Source: Bacteroidota bacterium
GTDB taxonomy: Bacteria > Bacteroidota > Bacteroidia > Bacteroidales > UBA12481
Length of the DNA stretch: 64,000 nt
NCBI GenBank assembly: GCA_018669475.1
Contig: JABHCC010000023.1
Span: 1-64,000 of the forward strand
Reading direction: 5' to 3'
Below, piece by piece: positions 24,327 to 33,354 of this stretch (position 1 is its first letter; every line of letters starts with the position of its first letter). A program made the position numbers and the translations under genes. The notes beneath the pieces are model-generated. The model saw only the letters and a list, made by a program, of their open reading frames with translations. It was not told where the DNA came from and searched no databases.

Positions 24327-25432
24327 CCTTCAAGACGGATTTTAAACTTTCGTATACTGGCAATAATAAAAATAACAGTCATTCCGGTTAGAATCAAGGT
24401 TTCATCCCAGATGTATTCTAATCCATTACCTTTTAACATTATGTCTTTGACAATTATAATAAACCATCTGGGAGGTATAATGTAGCTGAGCCATTGCAGC
24501 ACTAAGGGCATATTTTCAATCGGATAAATAAATCCAGACAATAATACAGCAGGCAACATGAGAGCAAAAAGAGAGATAAACATTGCGACTTGCTGATTAG
24601 GTGCCATAGTTGAAATAAAAATCCCTAGCGAAAGAGATAAAACGATATAGAGTAGTAATTCAGCCATCAGCAAGATTAAACTGCCAGAAATTGGTAGTTG
24701 AAAAACCAAAGTACCCATAAGGAGTATCACAATGGCATTGATAAATCCCAGTCCAACGTAAGGCATTACCTTACCTAAAATTATCTGCGCGGGGCGAAGT
24801 GGACTAACCAGCAGAACCTCCATTGTTCCTAATTCTTTTTCACGAGCTACAGATATTGATGTCAATAAGGCACAGATTAATAATAAGATTAGTGCCATCG
24901 TACCGGGTACAAACATATATGCGCCTTTGAGACTTTCGTTGAAAAGCATTCTGGTTTCAACTACCATCATACTCTTCTGGAGCCCATTCCCAAGTTTCTG
25001 CACCTGGTACTGCCGAACAATTCCAGATAAATAATTTACCACCGTATTTGCCAGATTTGGATCAGAAGCATCTGTGATAATTTGTATTTCTGATGATCCG
25101 GATCCTTCAATATCTGAAGTAAATTTTGAAGGGAAGACCAATACTGCCCGTATATCTCCTCTCTGGAATTTTGATTCAATTTCTTTTTCTGAGCGAATTG
25201 CTCCCTTATATATAAAATATCCTGACGAGAACACTTTTGATTGAATTCCTTTTGAGTGGATATCATTTGACTGATCCATGACAGCTATACCAATATCTTT
25301 AAAATTATTAGTGATAACATATCCAAAAATAAGAATCTGCACAACAGGTATTCCAAACAGGACAATCAGTGTTTTTCGATCACGGAAAATATGATGAAAC
25401 TCCTTAATGACAAAGCTTGTGAAACTTCTCAT
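24323..25432 (-). CDS. ABC-2 type permease (YbhR/YbhS-like), first of pair
   Basis: A 369-residue ABC-2 permease with the same topology as its neighbour: an N-terminal helix near 20-42, a periplasmic domain up to about 170, then a membrane bundle. The AREKELGTMEVLLVSPLRPAQ segment (about 197-217) is the cytoplasmic coupling region. The similarity to the second permease suggests an old duplication and a heterodimeric channel. It overlaps the genes on both sides by 4 bp, so translational coupling is likely. Confidence 0.9.
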   Translation of the reverse strand: MRSFTSFVIKEFHHIFRDRKTLIVLFGIPVVQILIFGYVITNNFKDIGIAVMDQSNDIHSKGIQSKVFSSGYFIYKGAIRSEKEIESKFQRGDIRAVLVFPSKFTSDIEGSGSSEIQIITDASDPNLANTVVNYLSGIVRQYQVQKLGNGLQKSMMVVETRMLFNESLKGAYMFVPGTMALILLLICALLTSISVAREKELGTMEVLLVSPLRPAQIILGKVMPYVGLGFINAIVILLMGTLVFQLPISGSLILLMAELLLYIVLSLSLGIFISTMAPNQQVAMFISLFALMLPAVLLSGFIYPIENMPLVLQWLSYIIPPRWFIIIVKDIMLKGNGLEYIWDETLILTGMTVIFIIASIRKFKIRLEG

Positions 25433-26175
25433 ACTCGATCCTCTCCTTTAACTATTCTATAAAACAATTCATCGATTGAAGTCACCTGATACTCATGTTT
25501 TAGATTTGATGGTTCGCCTAAAGCTTTTATCTGCCCATCAGCCAAAACGCAAATACGATCACAATATTCGGCCTCATCCATATAATGTGTCGTCACAAAA
25601 ACAGTAGTCCCCTGTTTGGCTACGCGATAAATGAGCTCCCAAAATTGCCGCCGTGTCAGTGGATCAACACCTCCGGTCGGTTCATCTAAAAAAATCAGTT
25701 TGGGTCGATGAATTATAGCTATAGAGAAAGCAAGTTTTTGTTTCCAACCCAAGGGAATATCTCCAACCAATCTTTTCCTTAGATTTTCTATACCCAGGTC
25801 TTTCACCAGTTCGTCAGAACGATTCCTAATTTCCTTGTTGCTTAAACCATAAATTCCACCAAATAAGCGAATGTTTTCAATTACCGTCAAATCATCATAC
25901 AGGCTAAAACGTTGACTCATATAGCCAATATTCTTTTTAATGCTTTCTGATTGTTTCATAGCATCGAATCCCACAACTTTTACGATGCCCTCAGTCGGTT
26001 TTGACAATCCTGACAAAATTCTAATTGTTGTAGTCTTTCCAGCTCCATTTGCACCAAGGAATCCAAAAATCTCTCCTGCATACACTTTAAATGTCAAATT
26101 ATCATTAGCAGTAAAGGTTCCAAACCTTTTTACCAGATTTTCAACTTCTATTATGGCAGTATTATTAGTTTGCAT
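25429..26175 (-). CDS. ABC transporter ATP-binding protein (second ATPase)
   Basis: A 248-residue ATPase. The Walker A motif is GANGAGKT, Walker B is LIFLDEPTGG, and the switch histidine lies in VTTHYMDE. The usual LSGG signature is not seen; GDIPLGWKQKLAFS occupies that position. The frame is open to 26205, but the ATG at 26175 overlaps the preceding stop as TGATG, which decides the start. In E. coli YbhF the two equivalent ATPase domains are one polypeptide; here they are two genes. It powers the two permeases downstream. Confidence 0.9.
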   Translation of the reverse strand: MQTNNTAIIEVENLVKRFGTFTANDNLTFKVYAGEIFGFLGANGAGKTTTIRILSGLSKPTEGIVKVVGFDAMKQSESIKKNIGYMSQRFSLYDDLTVIENIRLFGGIYGLSNKEIRNRSDELVKDLGIENLRKRLVGDIPLGWKQKLAFSIAIIHRPKLIFLDEPTGGVDPLTRRQFWELIYRVAKQGTTVFVTTHYMDEAEYCDRICVLADGQIKALGEPSNLKHEYQVTSIDELFYRIVKGEDRV

Positions 26176-27083
26176 CACCTTGTTTTCATTAAACTGATAA
26201 AACAATCCTCAACAGTTGGCTGAATCTGGCTTATTGTAACATCTCCCCACTCGTTCTTTTTAAAGTATTCAAGCAATTTATCATGTTTAACATCTCTCAG
26301 AACAAAGTGCACTTCCTGTCCACATAAATAGACAAGATCAATCCATGGAACCTGTTCCAAACGATTAAGTAGTACAAAACGGTCAAGACTTGAAGCTGCA
26401 AATAAAGGTTCAGAATAATTATCAATTAAGGATTTTGGAGAATCAACATAAAGCAGTTCACCTTTCTGAATCATTGCAATTCTATCGCAGCGATTGGCTT
26501 CATCCATATAAGGTGTTGAAACCAGGATTGTCATACCATCTTCTTTCAGGCTATCAAGAGTATTCCAAAACTCAATTCTTGATACTGCATCCACCCCTGT
26601 TGTTGGCTCATCAAGTATTAGAAGTTCAGGTTTATGGATCAAAGCACATGATAAAGCCAGCTTTTGTTTCATGCCTCCTGATAACTTTCCAGCTCTTCTG
26701 TTAGCAAATGGTTTTAATTGATCATAAACGGAAGCAATCATTCCGTAGTTCTTTTCTATATCTACCTTAAACACGGAAGAATAAAACTGAAGATTCTCCT
26801 TAACAGTCAGATCGTGGTAAAGTGAGAATCTTCCAGGCATGTAGCCAATTCGTTTTCTTATTGACAGATAATCTTTTATAGAATCAAAACCCAATACCTG
26901 GGCATCACCATCATCCGGAATTAATAGAGTCGCCAGTATCCTGAAGAGGGTTGTTTTCCCTCCGCCGTCAGGCCCAATCACCCCAAATAATTCACCCCTT
27001 TCAACATCAATATTAATGTTCTGCAAGGCAGAAATTTCACCAAACTTCTTTGATAAAGCTGTACAACTAAGAGCAAGATTCAT
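26175..27083 (-). CDS. ABC transporter ATP-binding protein (first ATPase)
   Basis: A 302-residue ATPase. Walker A is GPDGGGKT, with an aspartate in the second loop position as I recall for the N-terminal half of YbhF. The signature is LSGGMKQKLALS, Walker B is LLILDEPTTG, and the switch region is STPYMDE with tyrosine where a histidine is usual. The missing switch histidine suggests that this ATP site is degenerate and the partner carries out hydrolysis, as in asymmetric ABC pairs. The C-terminal 75 residues form an added regulatory-type extension. It starts 2 bp after the membrane-fusion protein stop. Confidence 0.9.
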   Translation of the reverse strand: MNLALSCTALSKKFGEISALQNINIDVERGELFGVIGPDGGGKTTLFRILATLLIPDDGDAQVLGFDSIKDYLSIRKRIGYMPGRFSLYHDLTVKENLQFYSSVFKVDIEKNYGMIASVYDQLKPFANRRAGKLSGGMKQKLALSCALIHKPELLILDEPTTGVDAVSRIEFWNTLDSLKEDGMTILVSTPYMDEANRCDRIAMIQKGELLYVDSPKSLIDNYSEPLFAASSLDRFVLLNRLEQVPWIDLVYLCGQEVHFVLRDVKHDKLLEYFKKNEWGDVTISQIQPTVEDCFISLMKTR

Positions 27084-27085
27084 CT

Positions 27086-27964
27086 TTATAAAACCATTTC
27101 TCCTGGCATTCCAATTTTAATACGACCATCGTTAACTACTCTCACCAGGACGGCATAAACCAGATTAAGCCTTTCCTCTTTGGTTTGAATAATCTTTGGT
27201 GTAAATTCAGCCTGATCAGCTACCCAAATAATCTTACCAGAATATGAGTAGTACCCATCACTTTGATTATCAATCCTGACATTCACTGTTTGTCCAATCT
27301 TTAAGGATGACAAGCTGATGCCACTTACATAAGCTCTCAGATCCATTTTGCTCAAGTCTGCAATCTTGGACAAAGGTTTATTTGGTCCGACTAACTCTCC
27401 CCTTCGTGCAAAAGTTTCAAGTACAGTACCATCAAGCGGAGCAACAATACTGGCACGACTCATTTTCTGATTCAATACTGCTGTCTGAGTATTCAGAAAT
27501 TGCACCTCCCTCTTCACACCAACAATTTGGGCATCAAAAGTTTTCAGGCCCTCTAAAGCTACATTACGTTGACTTATCAGACGATCCAGATCTTGTTCCT
27601 TGCCAGCACCACTTTCAACCAGGCTTTTAATTCTGATAACTTCTTTATTAAGTCCTTCTATTTCAATATCGGCCACTCTTTTTTGGGCCATAATAATGAG
27701 GGCTTTAGCGTTAATTGATGCAATTTGTGCTTCAAAACCCAATTTTTGTAAATGAAATGATTGGGTATCCACCTGAGCAATAAGCTGACCTGAATCAATT
27801 TCATGTCCTTTCTCCAAAGCAAAAGCGATTAATTGTCCTGATGCTTCAGAGGATATTAATACTTCATCTGCTTCAAAATGACCATAAGCCTCAACCACAG
27901 CACCATCCTCATTGCAGGAGATCAGGAAAATAAGCAGACTAATTACGGGTAGTAGATGTTTCAT
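27086..27964 (-). CDS. HlyD/YbhG-family membrane-fusion lipoprotein
   Basis: A 292-residue periplasmic adaptor. It has a lipoprotein signal (LISC, Cys17), a first biotinyl-lipoyl-like half (SGQLIAFALEKGHEIDSGQLIAQVD, two parts, about 43-67), a coiled-coil hairpin (about 70-165), the second half motif (IVAPLDGTVLETFARRGELV) and a beta-barrel. It connects the inner-membrane ABC complex to the TolC-type channel encoded 6 bp upstream. It corresponds to E. coli YbhG. Confidence 0.9.
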   Translation of the reverse strand: MKHLLPVISLLIFLISCNEDGAVVEAYGHFEADEVLISSEASGQLIAFALEKGHEIDSGQLIAQVDTQSFHLQKLGFEAQIASINAKALIIMAQKRVADIEIEGLNKEVIRIKSLVESGAGKEQDLDRLISQRNVALEGLKTFDAQIVGVKREVQFLNTQTAVLNQKMSRASIVAPLDGTVLETFARRGELVGPNKPLSKIADLSKMDLRAYVSGISLSSLKIGQTVNVRIDNQSDGYYSYSGKIIWVADQAEFTPKIIQTKEERLNLVYAVLVRVVNDGRIKIGMPGEMVL

Positions 27965-27970
27965 TCCTAT

Positions 27971-29230
27971 TTAATTACCTGTTAAACTTTTCATATTTAA
28001 TTTTGCATGTACAAGCTGGATTTTGTGTAACTCCAGATTTATTCGATATATTTTCTCAGCATTAATATCCTGGATAAATTCCCTTGATGATGCAACTCCC
28101 TGACTGAGCCTTTCCCTACTCGAGGCTGAGATATTCTCGCTTGACTCAACAAGCTCCAAGTCCTTAATGATCAATTGATTTATGGCTTCTATTCTTTTGT
28201 TCAATTCAATAATTCTGGATCTCAATTGCATATCAAAATCTTCCTCCTGATTAGAGATTACCTCCTGTTGTAAACTAATTTGATTACGAATAGTTTTTGT
28301 TTTTTTATAATCAAGAACTTCCCATTTAATCTTCACTCCGGCAATGAAAAACACATCCCACTGATCAGATAAGATGTTAAGGCCCGGTCTACCATACCCC
28401 AGCTGACTGAAAGCAAGCATCTGTGGCATTCTGCCAATTTCCATCTTCCTTGAGAGAATATCCAATGCATCTTTTTTGTATCCAAATAGCAGATTCTCGG
28501 GTCTTTCAATCTCCCAATTTTGACTCTGCTCTTCCGGCATTGTGAAATTACTATCATGATTTATAGGTAATCCAGTCAGTAAACTTAGGCGGGCAATTGC
28601 TGAATTTAGCTTGGAACTTATCTCAATAATTTTTTGCTCTGCAACAAGCTTTTGGTTTTCAAGTTTATATATATCTGCAGAAATGAGCATCCCATGTTCT
28701 ACAGCTTTTGTCACCTCTGAAATTGAAGCATCGATTGTAGCAATAATTGATTCATGAATGGTCAGTTCTCCTTTAGATAATAAAATCGATAAATAAAGTT
28801 CAATTATATGTTTTTCTATATCATCTTCAGTAATATCTATCTCTAACAATTGTATCTGTTCACTGATATTGTTTTGCTCCAGCAAAGCTTGTGTTAGTCC
28901 CCAGTCATATAATCGTTGATTGATATCCAGGCTGGTCTGAAACTGAGCATGCGGGATCTCAGGGAAGCTAAGACCAGCAATTGGCAAGTCGAAATCAAAT
29001 TCCACAACATCTGACTGGTAAGCAGCCTTTCCATTAAGACTAATGGCCGGATAGTTTGGCAAGTAATTCAACTTTCGGGCCAGATTATAATATGTCTTGT
29101 AAATGGACTTATTCTTAACTATGTGGCTTGTAGTGATAGCAGCCTTCACACAATCCGTAAGATTTATTTTCTGCGCTGATACAGTAGCAGTAATCAATAA
29201 AACCAAACTAATGGATAAAAGATTCTTCAT
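27971..29230 (-). CDS. TolC family outer-membrane efflux protein
   Basis: A 419-residue TolC-like protein with a signal peptide (TVSAQ). The two long helical repeats typical of outer-membrane factors are visible: helical segments at about 105-200 and 295-415, separated by beta-strand sections (about 60-100, 270-300). It supplies the outer-membrane exit duct of the tripartite pump encoded by the rest of the operon. E. coli uses a distant shared TolC instead. Its ATG overlaps the TetR stop by 4 bp. Confidence 0.88.
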   Translation of the reverse strand: MKNLLSISLVLLITATVSAQKINLTDCVKAAITTSHIVKNKSIYKTYYNLARKLNYLPNYPAISLNGKAAYQSDVVEFDFDLPIAGLSFPEIPHAQFQTSLDINQRLYDWGLTQALLEQNNISEQIQLLEIDITEDDIEKHIIELYLSILLSKGELTIHESIIATIDASISEVTKAVEHGMLISADIYKLENQKLVAEQKIIEISSKLNSAIARLSLLTGLPINHDSNFTMPEEQSQNWEIERPENLLFGYKKDALDILSRKMEIGRMPQMLAFSQLGYGRPGLNILSDQWDVFFIAGVKIKWEVLDYKKTKTIRNQISLQQEVISNQEEDFDMQLRSRIIELNKRIEAINQLIIKDLELVESSENISASSRERLSQGVASSREFIQDINAEKIYRINLELHKIQLVHAKLNMKSLTGN

Positions 29231-29856
29231 TTTATTGCTCTGATAAAAAAGTCAGCTGTAACCCGCTTTCTTTCATTAATTAATTCATTATATTCCTTAT
29301 CATCCTTTTCTAAAAAATTCATCAATATTGGCTTAGCAATGATCGGAAATACACTGAGTGAAATGAGGTTCATTAGAAACTCTTCAGTAGGAATTGGTCT
29401 CATCTCTCCTTTTCTGACGCATTCATCGATCAATTCTGACAGTTGGAGGATTACCCCAGACTCCATAGGACCAGAGAAAAATTCCATTAGCATTTCAGGT
29501 TTGCGAACAATTTCTGCAATAATAAATTGCGGTACTAAAGGATTATCTAGTAAAAAGCCAATATATAAATCGAAAAACCTTGTAATCTTATCAGACAGTG
29601 AGCCCGTTTCGTCAAACACACCAAATACGACTGGGAAAAACTGATCCATTATATCTTTCACTATTACCCGATACAATTTTTCCTTTGATCGGTAATAATA
29701 ATGCAACAATGCTTTGTTCAAAGCAGCTTTATCAGCGATCTCCTGCATTCGCGCGCCATCAAACCCCTTTTCCAGAAAAACTTCTTTTGCAGCAATTAGT
29801 ATCTGCTTTTCAGGACCTGGCTGAGCGGAATCGGGTATTTTTTTGTTTTGAACCAT
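29227..29856 (-). CDS. TetR/AcrR family repressor of the efflux operon
   Basis: A 209-residue TetR-type regulator. The DNA-binding domain is at about 15-62: ILIAAKEVFLEKGFDG, then MQEIADKAALNKALLHYYY with the HTH recognition helix. The rest is a helical ligand-binding domain. It is the first gene of the seven-gene efflux operon, as ybiH/cecR is linked to ybhGFSR in E. coli. Two palindromes between its ATG and the promoter are probable operators, so it should repress its own operon until an inducer binds. The inducer and exported compound are unknown. Confidence 0.9.
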   Translation of the reverse strand: MVQNKKIPDSAQPGPEKQILIAAKEVFLEKGFDGARMQEIADKAALNKALLHYYYRSKEKLYRVIVKDIMDQFFPVVFGVFDETGSLSDKITRFFDLYIGFLLDNPLVPQFIIAEIVRKPEMLMEFFSGPMESGVILQLSELIDECVRKGEMRPIPTEEFLMNLISLSVFPIIAKPILMNFLEKDDKEYNELINERKRVTADFFIRAIK

Positions 29857-29869
29857 TTGGTTTAACCAA
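29857..29869. promoter_or_regulatory. Probable TetR operator, proximal
   Basis: TTGGTT-T-AACCAA, a perfect palindrome of 6-bp arms that touches the repressor start codon. Its half-site resembles the arms of the distal operator at 29873-29892. Confidence 0.6.
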
Positions 29870-29872
29870 TAT

Positions 29873-29892
29873 ATTTAACCGTTTGGTCAAAT
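29873..29892. promoter_or_regulatory. Probable TetR operator, over the promoter
   Basis: ATTTAACC-GTTT-GGTCAAAT: 8-bp arms that match at 7 positions. It overlaps the -7 box at 29888-29895, so a bound repressor would block transcription start. Confidence 0.65.
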
Positions 29893-29895
29893 ATA
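29888..29895 (-). promoter_or_regulatory. Putative -7 box of the efflux operon
   Basis: TATATTTG on the minus strand is an exact TAnnTTTG match, 31 bp before the repressor ATG. No -33 TTTG at normal spacing. Confidence 0.5.
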
Positions 29896-29906
29896 CAATT
29901 ATTTAA

Positions 29907-29937
29907 CAAAAAAAGGGCTGTCAATCGACAGCCCTTT
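29907..29937 (-). terminator. Rho-independent terminator of the OmpA-like gene
   Basis: Perfect 11-bp stem (aaagggctgtc / gacagcccttt), 4-nt loop, then a T-run on the minus strand. It lies 21 bp after the OmpA-like stop and insulates that gene from the efflux operon downstream. Confidence 0.9.
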
Positions 29938-29958
29938 AATATATTATCGTTTCAGACT

Positions 29959-31404
29959 CTATTTAATTTTAAACAGCTTATAGTCTACGCGTCTATTGAA
30001 CTTGCGACCTTCTTTGGTAATGTTATCCATAAAAGGATTTGCTTCACCAAAATACTCAGTACGGATTCTTCCATCCTGAATACCTTTTCCAATCAGGTAT
30101 CTCTTAGCAGAGGCAACCCTCTTCTCAGACAGTTTAAGATTATAATCATTGCTTCCTGTCCAATCAGTGTGGCCATCCAAATGCACACCAAAGTTCTGTT
30201 GATTTGAAAGGGCCTCAGCAATTTTGTTCAGCGTTTGCATACCATTATCCTGCAGATTTGAATCATCAAAATCAAAAAGAATTTTCTGATTATTAATGCT
30301 ATATTTTGCCATTAAGGTTGGTACATCAAATGGACACCCTTTTAGTTCAGCAACACCTGGTTCTTCAGGACATTCGTCTTCACTATCTGGAATTCCATCA
30401 CGGTCGCTATCAATAGGACAACCGAATCTGTCAACCTGCCATCCTTTAGGAGTATCAGGACATCTGTCGTCTTTGTCTGGCACACCATCTCCATCTGAAT
30501 CAGGGCATCCTTTTAACACGGCAGGTCCTGGTTCATCCGGACATTCATCCTCTTTATCCTGAATTCCATCACCATCAGTATCAGGACAACCGTTAAATTC
30601 TTTTAAACCAGGAATAGTAGGACATTCATCCTCATAATCATAAATGCCATCTTTATCAGTATCCAATGGGCAACCATTTTCATCAACAGCAACTCCGGGA
30701 GGAGTATCAGGACACATGTCATTTTTATCTATAACACCATCACCATCAGAGTCCTTAGCTTTACCCGGGGTAAAGTATAATGACACAGAGTTTTGATGGA
30801 AAATATCATTCAAACTATTCGGTGCTGTTACAACATCACCTTTTGTACCATCAATGACATCAGTCAGCGGATACTCCAATGAAGTTTGAACAGCAAAGCT
30901 TAGCCAGGATGTTAATCTAATGCCAACACCTACACCACCATATAAATTAGGTCGCAGAAGAGTTTGAGTAAAGGCACCATTTTCACCTGTACCGTTTCCA
31001 TCAGCATAATTTGCTCCAAGTCCACCAAGAACAAAAGGAGCTATTCGTGACTCTTCCTTAAAGATATAGCCATTATTAAACTTATACTTAGCAAGCAAAT
31101 TTACATTGTACATGTGCGACATAAATGACAATTGAGTACCAGGCATCAGATTGTTCTCATCAACCTTTCTTACTCTATCATAAAATCCGTGCAACATAAC
31201 ATCGAAGGAAGGATTCAAATACCTCGCAATAGAAAGGGCTCCGGCATAACCCTGCTCAAAGGTCATGTATTCATTTCCATAATCGCCATTGTACTCCATT
31301 ACGCCAAAATGTAGACCGAAGCCCCATTTATTTTCAGCATTCTGAGACAATGCAAATCCTGTAGATAATAACAGGATAAATAAGGTAAGGGTAGTTTTTC
31401 TCAT
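29959..31404 (-). CDS. OmpA-family protein with thrombospondin type 3 repeats
   Basis: A 481-residue outer-membrane protein. A signal peptide (ALSQ) is followed by an OmpA-like eight-strand barrel (about 25-220). Then come five calcium-binding TSP3-type repeats with D-D-G-D and paired cysteines (about 225-370, repeats of the DSDGDGV...CPD type), and a C-terminal OmpA domain with LDGHTDWTGSNDYN and KLSEKRVASAKRYL that binds peptidoglycan. It is a major structural porin-like protein in many Bacteroidota and tethers the outer membrane to the wall. It is monocistronic, with its own terminator. Confidence 0.93.
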   Translation of the reverse strand: MRKTTLTLFILLLSTGFALSQNAENKWGFGLHFGVMEYNGDYGNEYMTFEQGYAGALSIARYLNPSFDVMLHGFYDRVRKVDENNLMPGTQLSFMSHMYNVNLLAKYKFNNGYIFKEESRIAPFVLGGLGANYADGNGTGENGAFTQTLLRPNLYGGVGVGIRLTSWLSFAVQTSLEYPLTDVIDGTKGDVVTAPNSLNDIFHQNSVSLYFTPGKAKDSDGDGVIDKNDMCPDTPPGVAVDENGCPLDTDKDGIYDYEDECPTIPGLKEFNGCPDTDGDGIQDKEDECPDEPGPAVLKGCPDSDGDGVPDKDDRCPDTPKGWQVDRFGCPIDSDRDGIPDSEDECPEEPGVAELKGCPFDVPTLMAKYSINNQKILFDFDDSNLQDNGMQTLNKIAEALSNQQNFGVHLDGHTDWTGSNDYNLKLSEKRVASAKRYLIGKGIQDGRIRTEYFGEANPFMDNITKEGRKFNRRVDYKLFKIK

Positions 31405-31497
31405 AAGTAGGATGAATTATTCGTATGTTTTCAATAAAGTAAAAATAATTAAAAACTTTAACTTTTATTGTCAATTCACCTAATTATCAAAAAACAA

Positions 31498-32691
31498 TCA
31501 ATCTCCTCGCTTGGCTCTCTCCCATTTTACTGACTGTTTTCCTTTTATATAGCGAAAGAATCCAAGAAAAACAGAAAGGTTCATAATGAAGAAATAATAA
31601 GGAATAAAAAGCAATTTTATCTTAATTTGTTTGTTCTCAAGGAACCATCCGAGCAACGCAGCGACATAGAAAAGTAATTGCAAGGCTAACATCACAGAGA
31701 AAAAAGCCCTATTAAATGGTCCATCCTGCATGATCGACAGCCAAATATTTACAGGAATTAGAAATAACAACGCAACTGGCGCCAAAGACCATCGAAGCAC
31801 CCTGTGTGAGATGTATTGAAATGACAAAATGCCGTATTTGAAAATATTAAGTAATTTTTTCAATCTAACAATAGATTGTATACCACCAGCAGAAATTCTT
31901 ATTTTTCTTTTTAGCTCTTCTTTTACATTTGCTGAGGCAGTCTCAATAGCGTAAGCTTCAGGATTATATTGAATGGTATATCCCTTCATCGCTATCCTTA
32001 GAGATATAATAAAATCATCAAGGAGAGTATCCTTCTCGACGACATTAAAGAGCTCTGTTCTTACCGCAAATAATTCACCGGCAGCTCCAACAACTGAATA
32101 CAATTCAGCATCCCACTTTTTCAAAGTAGACTCATATTTCCAATAGAGGCCCTCTCCAGCACTGGCAGCAGCATCCGCTCCTTTCTGAAAAATTCTCTTC
32201 TCACCACTAACACAGCCTACTTTAGGATTTCTGAACATATCAACAATTAATCGGATCGAATCCTTACCAAGCAAAGTATTAGCATCAGAAAAAACTACAA
32301 TTGGTGTTTTAACAAAGCTAAATCCACGATTCATTGCTGCAATCTTCCCATTCCGTGCATCTTCATGGTAAACCTCAATATCTCCATAATTCTTTAGCAT
32401 ATTTGGGGTTCCATCGTCTGAGCCATCAGTCACCCAGACCATTTTCAACTTCGATGCCGGATAATCCAATTCGCGACTATTACTAACTTTCCTATCAACA
32501 AAATCCTTTTCGTTGAACGCTGTAATAAAAAGAGTTACTTCTGGTTCATAATCATCATTCCCTTTAAAAGGCTTTGACTTTCCCATAAGTCTTTTGATCC
32601 GAACCATAATAAAAAGTACGATACCATATCCCAGATAGGCATAAAAAATTATGAAAACCAATACCCAAAAAATAATCTTCAATGCTAGCAT
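31498..32691 (-). CDS. Membrane GT2 glycosyltransferase
   Basis: About 397 residues. An N-terminal membrane helix is followed by a family 2 glycosyltransferase domain (VTLFITAFNE near 50, WVTDGSDDGT, VVFSDANTLLG with the acidic site), and the C-terminus has several membrane helices (about 290-375), as in processive or lipid-linked polysaccharide synthases. The frame is open from a GTG at 32703, but the ATG at 32691 is a better start. It is the last gene of the glycan operon. The sugar is unknown. Confidence 0.86.
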   Translation of the reverse strand: MLALKIIFWVLVFIIFYAYLGYGIVLFIMVRIKRLMGKSKPFKGNDDYEPEVTLFITAFNEKDFVDRKVSNSRELDYPASKLKMVWVTDGSDDGTPNMLKNYGDIEVYHEDARNGKIAAMNRGFSFVKTPIVVFSDANTLLGKDSIRLIVDMFRNPKVGCVSGEKRIFQKGADAAASAGEGLYWKYESTLKKWDAELYSVVGAAGELFAVRTELFNVVEKDTLLDDFIISLRIAMKGYTIQYNPEAYAIETASANVKEELKRKIRISAGGIQSIVRLKKLLNIFKYGILSFQYISHRVLRWSLAPVALLFLIPVNIWLSIMQDGPFNRAFFSVMLALQLLFYVAALLGWFLENKQIKIKLLFIPYYFFIMNLSVFLGFFRYIKGKQSVKWERAKRGD

Positions 32692-32718
32692 AATGAATCC
32701 CACATTAATAGTTAATAA

Positions 32719-33339
32719 TTATATGTCAACTCTCTCCCACTTACCCGATTTCTTATTATATGTTTTAATGACGCGTGCAGGATTACCAACAGCAACAGAA
32801 AAAGCCGGAATATCTTTTGTGACAACACTACCAGCACCAATCTGACATCTCTTTCCTATAGTTACACCTGGCAACACAACAGAATTTGCTCCAATATGAG
32901 CCTCATCCTCAATAATCACAGGTCTGATATCTAAGTCCTGCTTACTAGAGTTTTTTTCTCCGTCAGAAAAGCCGTGATTAAAACCGCTTAGGAAAACATG
33001 CTGACCCAAACCTGATCCATTCCCCATTTTCACCGGGCCAATAATTACGCTACCAATACCAACTCTGACTTTAGAACCAAGAATAACATCCCCAGCTCCA
33101 TTATTTATTACGCAGAAACTCTCAACAGTAGAGTTTTCTCCTAATTCAAAGCGTTTATAAGGAAACAAATCCATTCTGCTTATTCTACGAATTTTTGAAT
33201 GTTTTCCTCGCTTATGCACAAAAGGATTAACAAACAATTTTATCCACAAACGCGGCTTCGGTCTACGTCTGGGAGATATTGTCCACATCACAAAATCTCT
33301 GAACTTTTGGTTTTTTTTAATCCTTTCCTTAATATCCAT
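32719..33339 (-). CDS. Hexapeptide-repeat acyltransferase
   Basis: A 206-residue left-handed beta-helix transferase of the LbetaH/WcaF type. The hexapeptide series runs from about 75 to 190 (DVILGSKVRVGIGSVIIG, IEDEAHIGANSVVLPG, IGAGSVVTKDIPAFSVAVGNPA). The catalytic-type histidine lies in SGFNHGFSDG. Such enzymes add acetyl or other acyl groups to sugars. It should modify the glycan made by its operon neighbours. Start at ATG 33339. Confidence 0.88.
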   Translation of the reverse strand: MDIKERIKKNQKFRDFVMWTISPRRRPKPRLWIKLFVNPFVHKRGKHSKIRRISRMDLFPYKRFELGENSTVESFCVINNGAGDVILGSKVRVGIGSVIIGPVKMGNGSGLGQHVFLSGFNHGFSDGEKNSSKQDLDIRPVIIEDEAHIGANSVVLPGVTIGKRCQIGAGSVVTKDIPAFSVAVGNPARVIKTYNKKSGKWERVDI

Positions 33340-33354
33340 ATTTTTGATCTAAGC

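Noticed and set aside
30296-30720. Short-period repeats in the OmpA-like gene
   Set aside because: They are explained by the Asp- and Cys-rich thrombospondin type 3 protein repeats.
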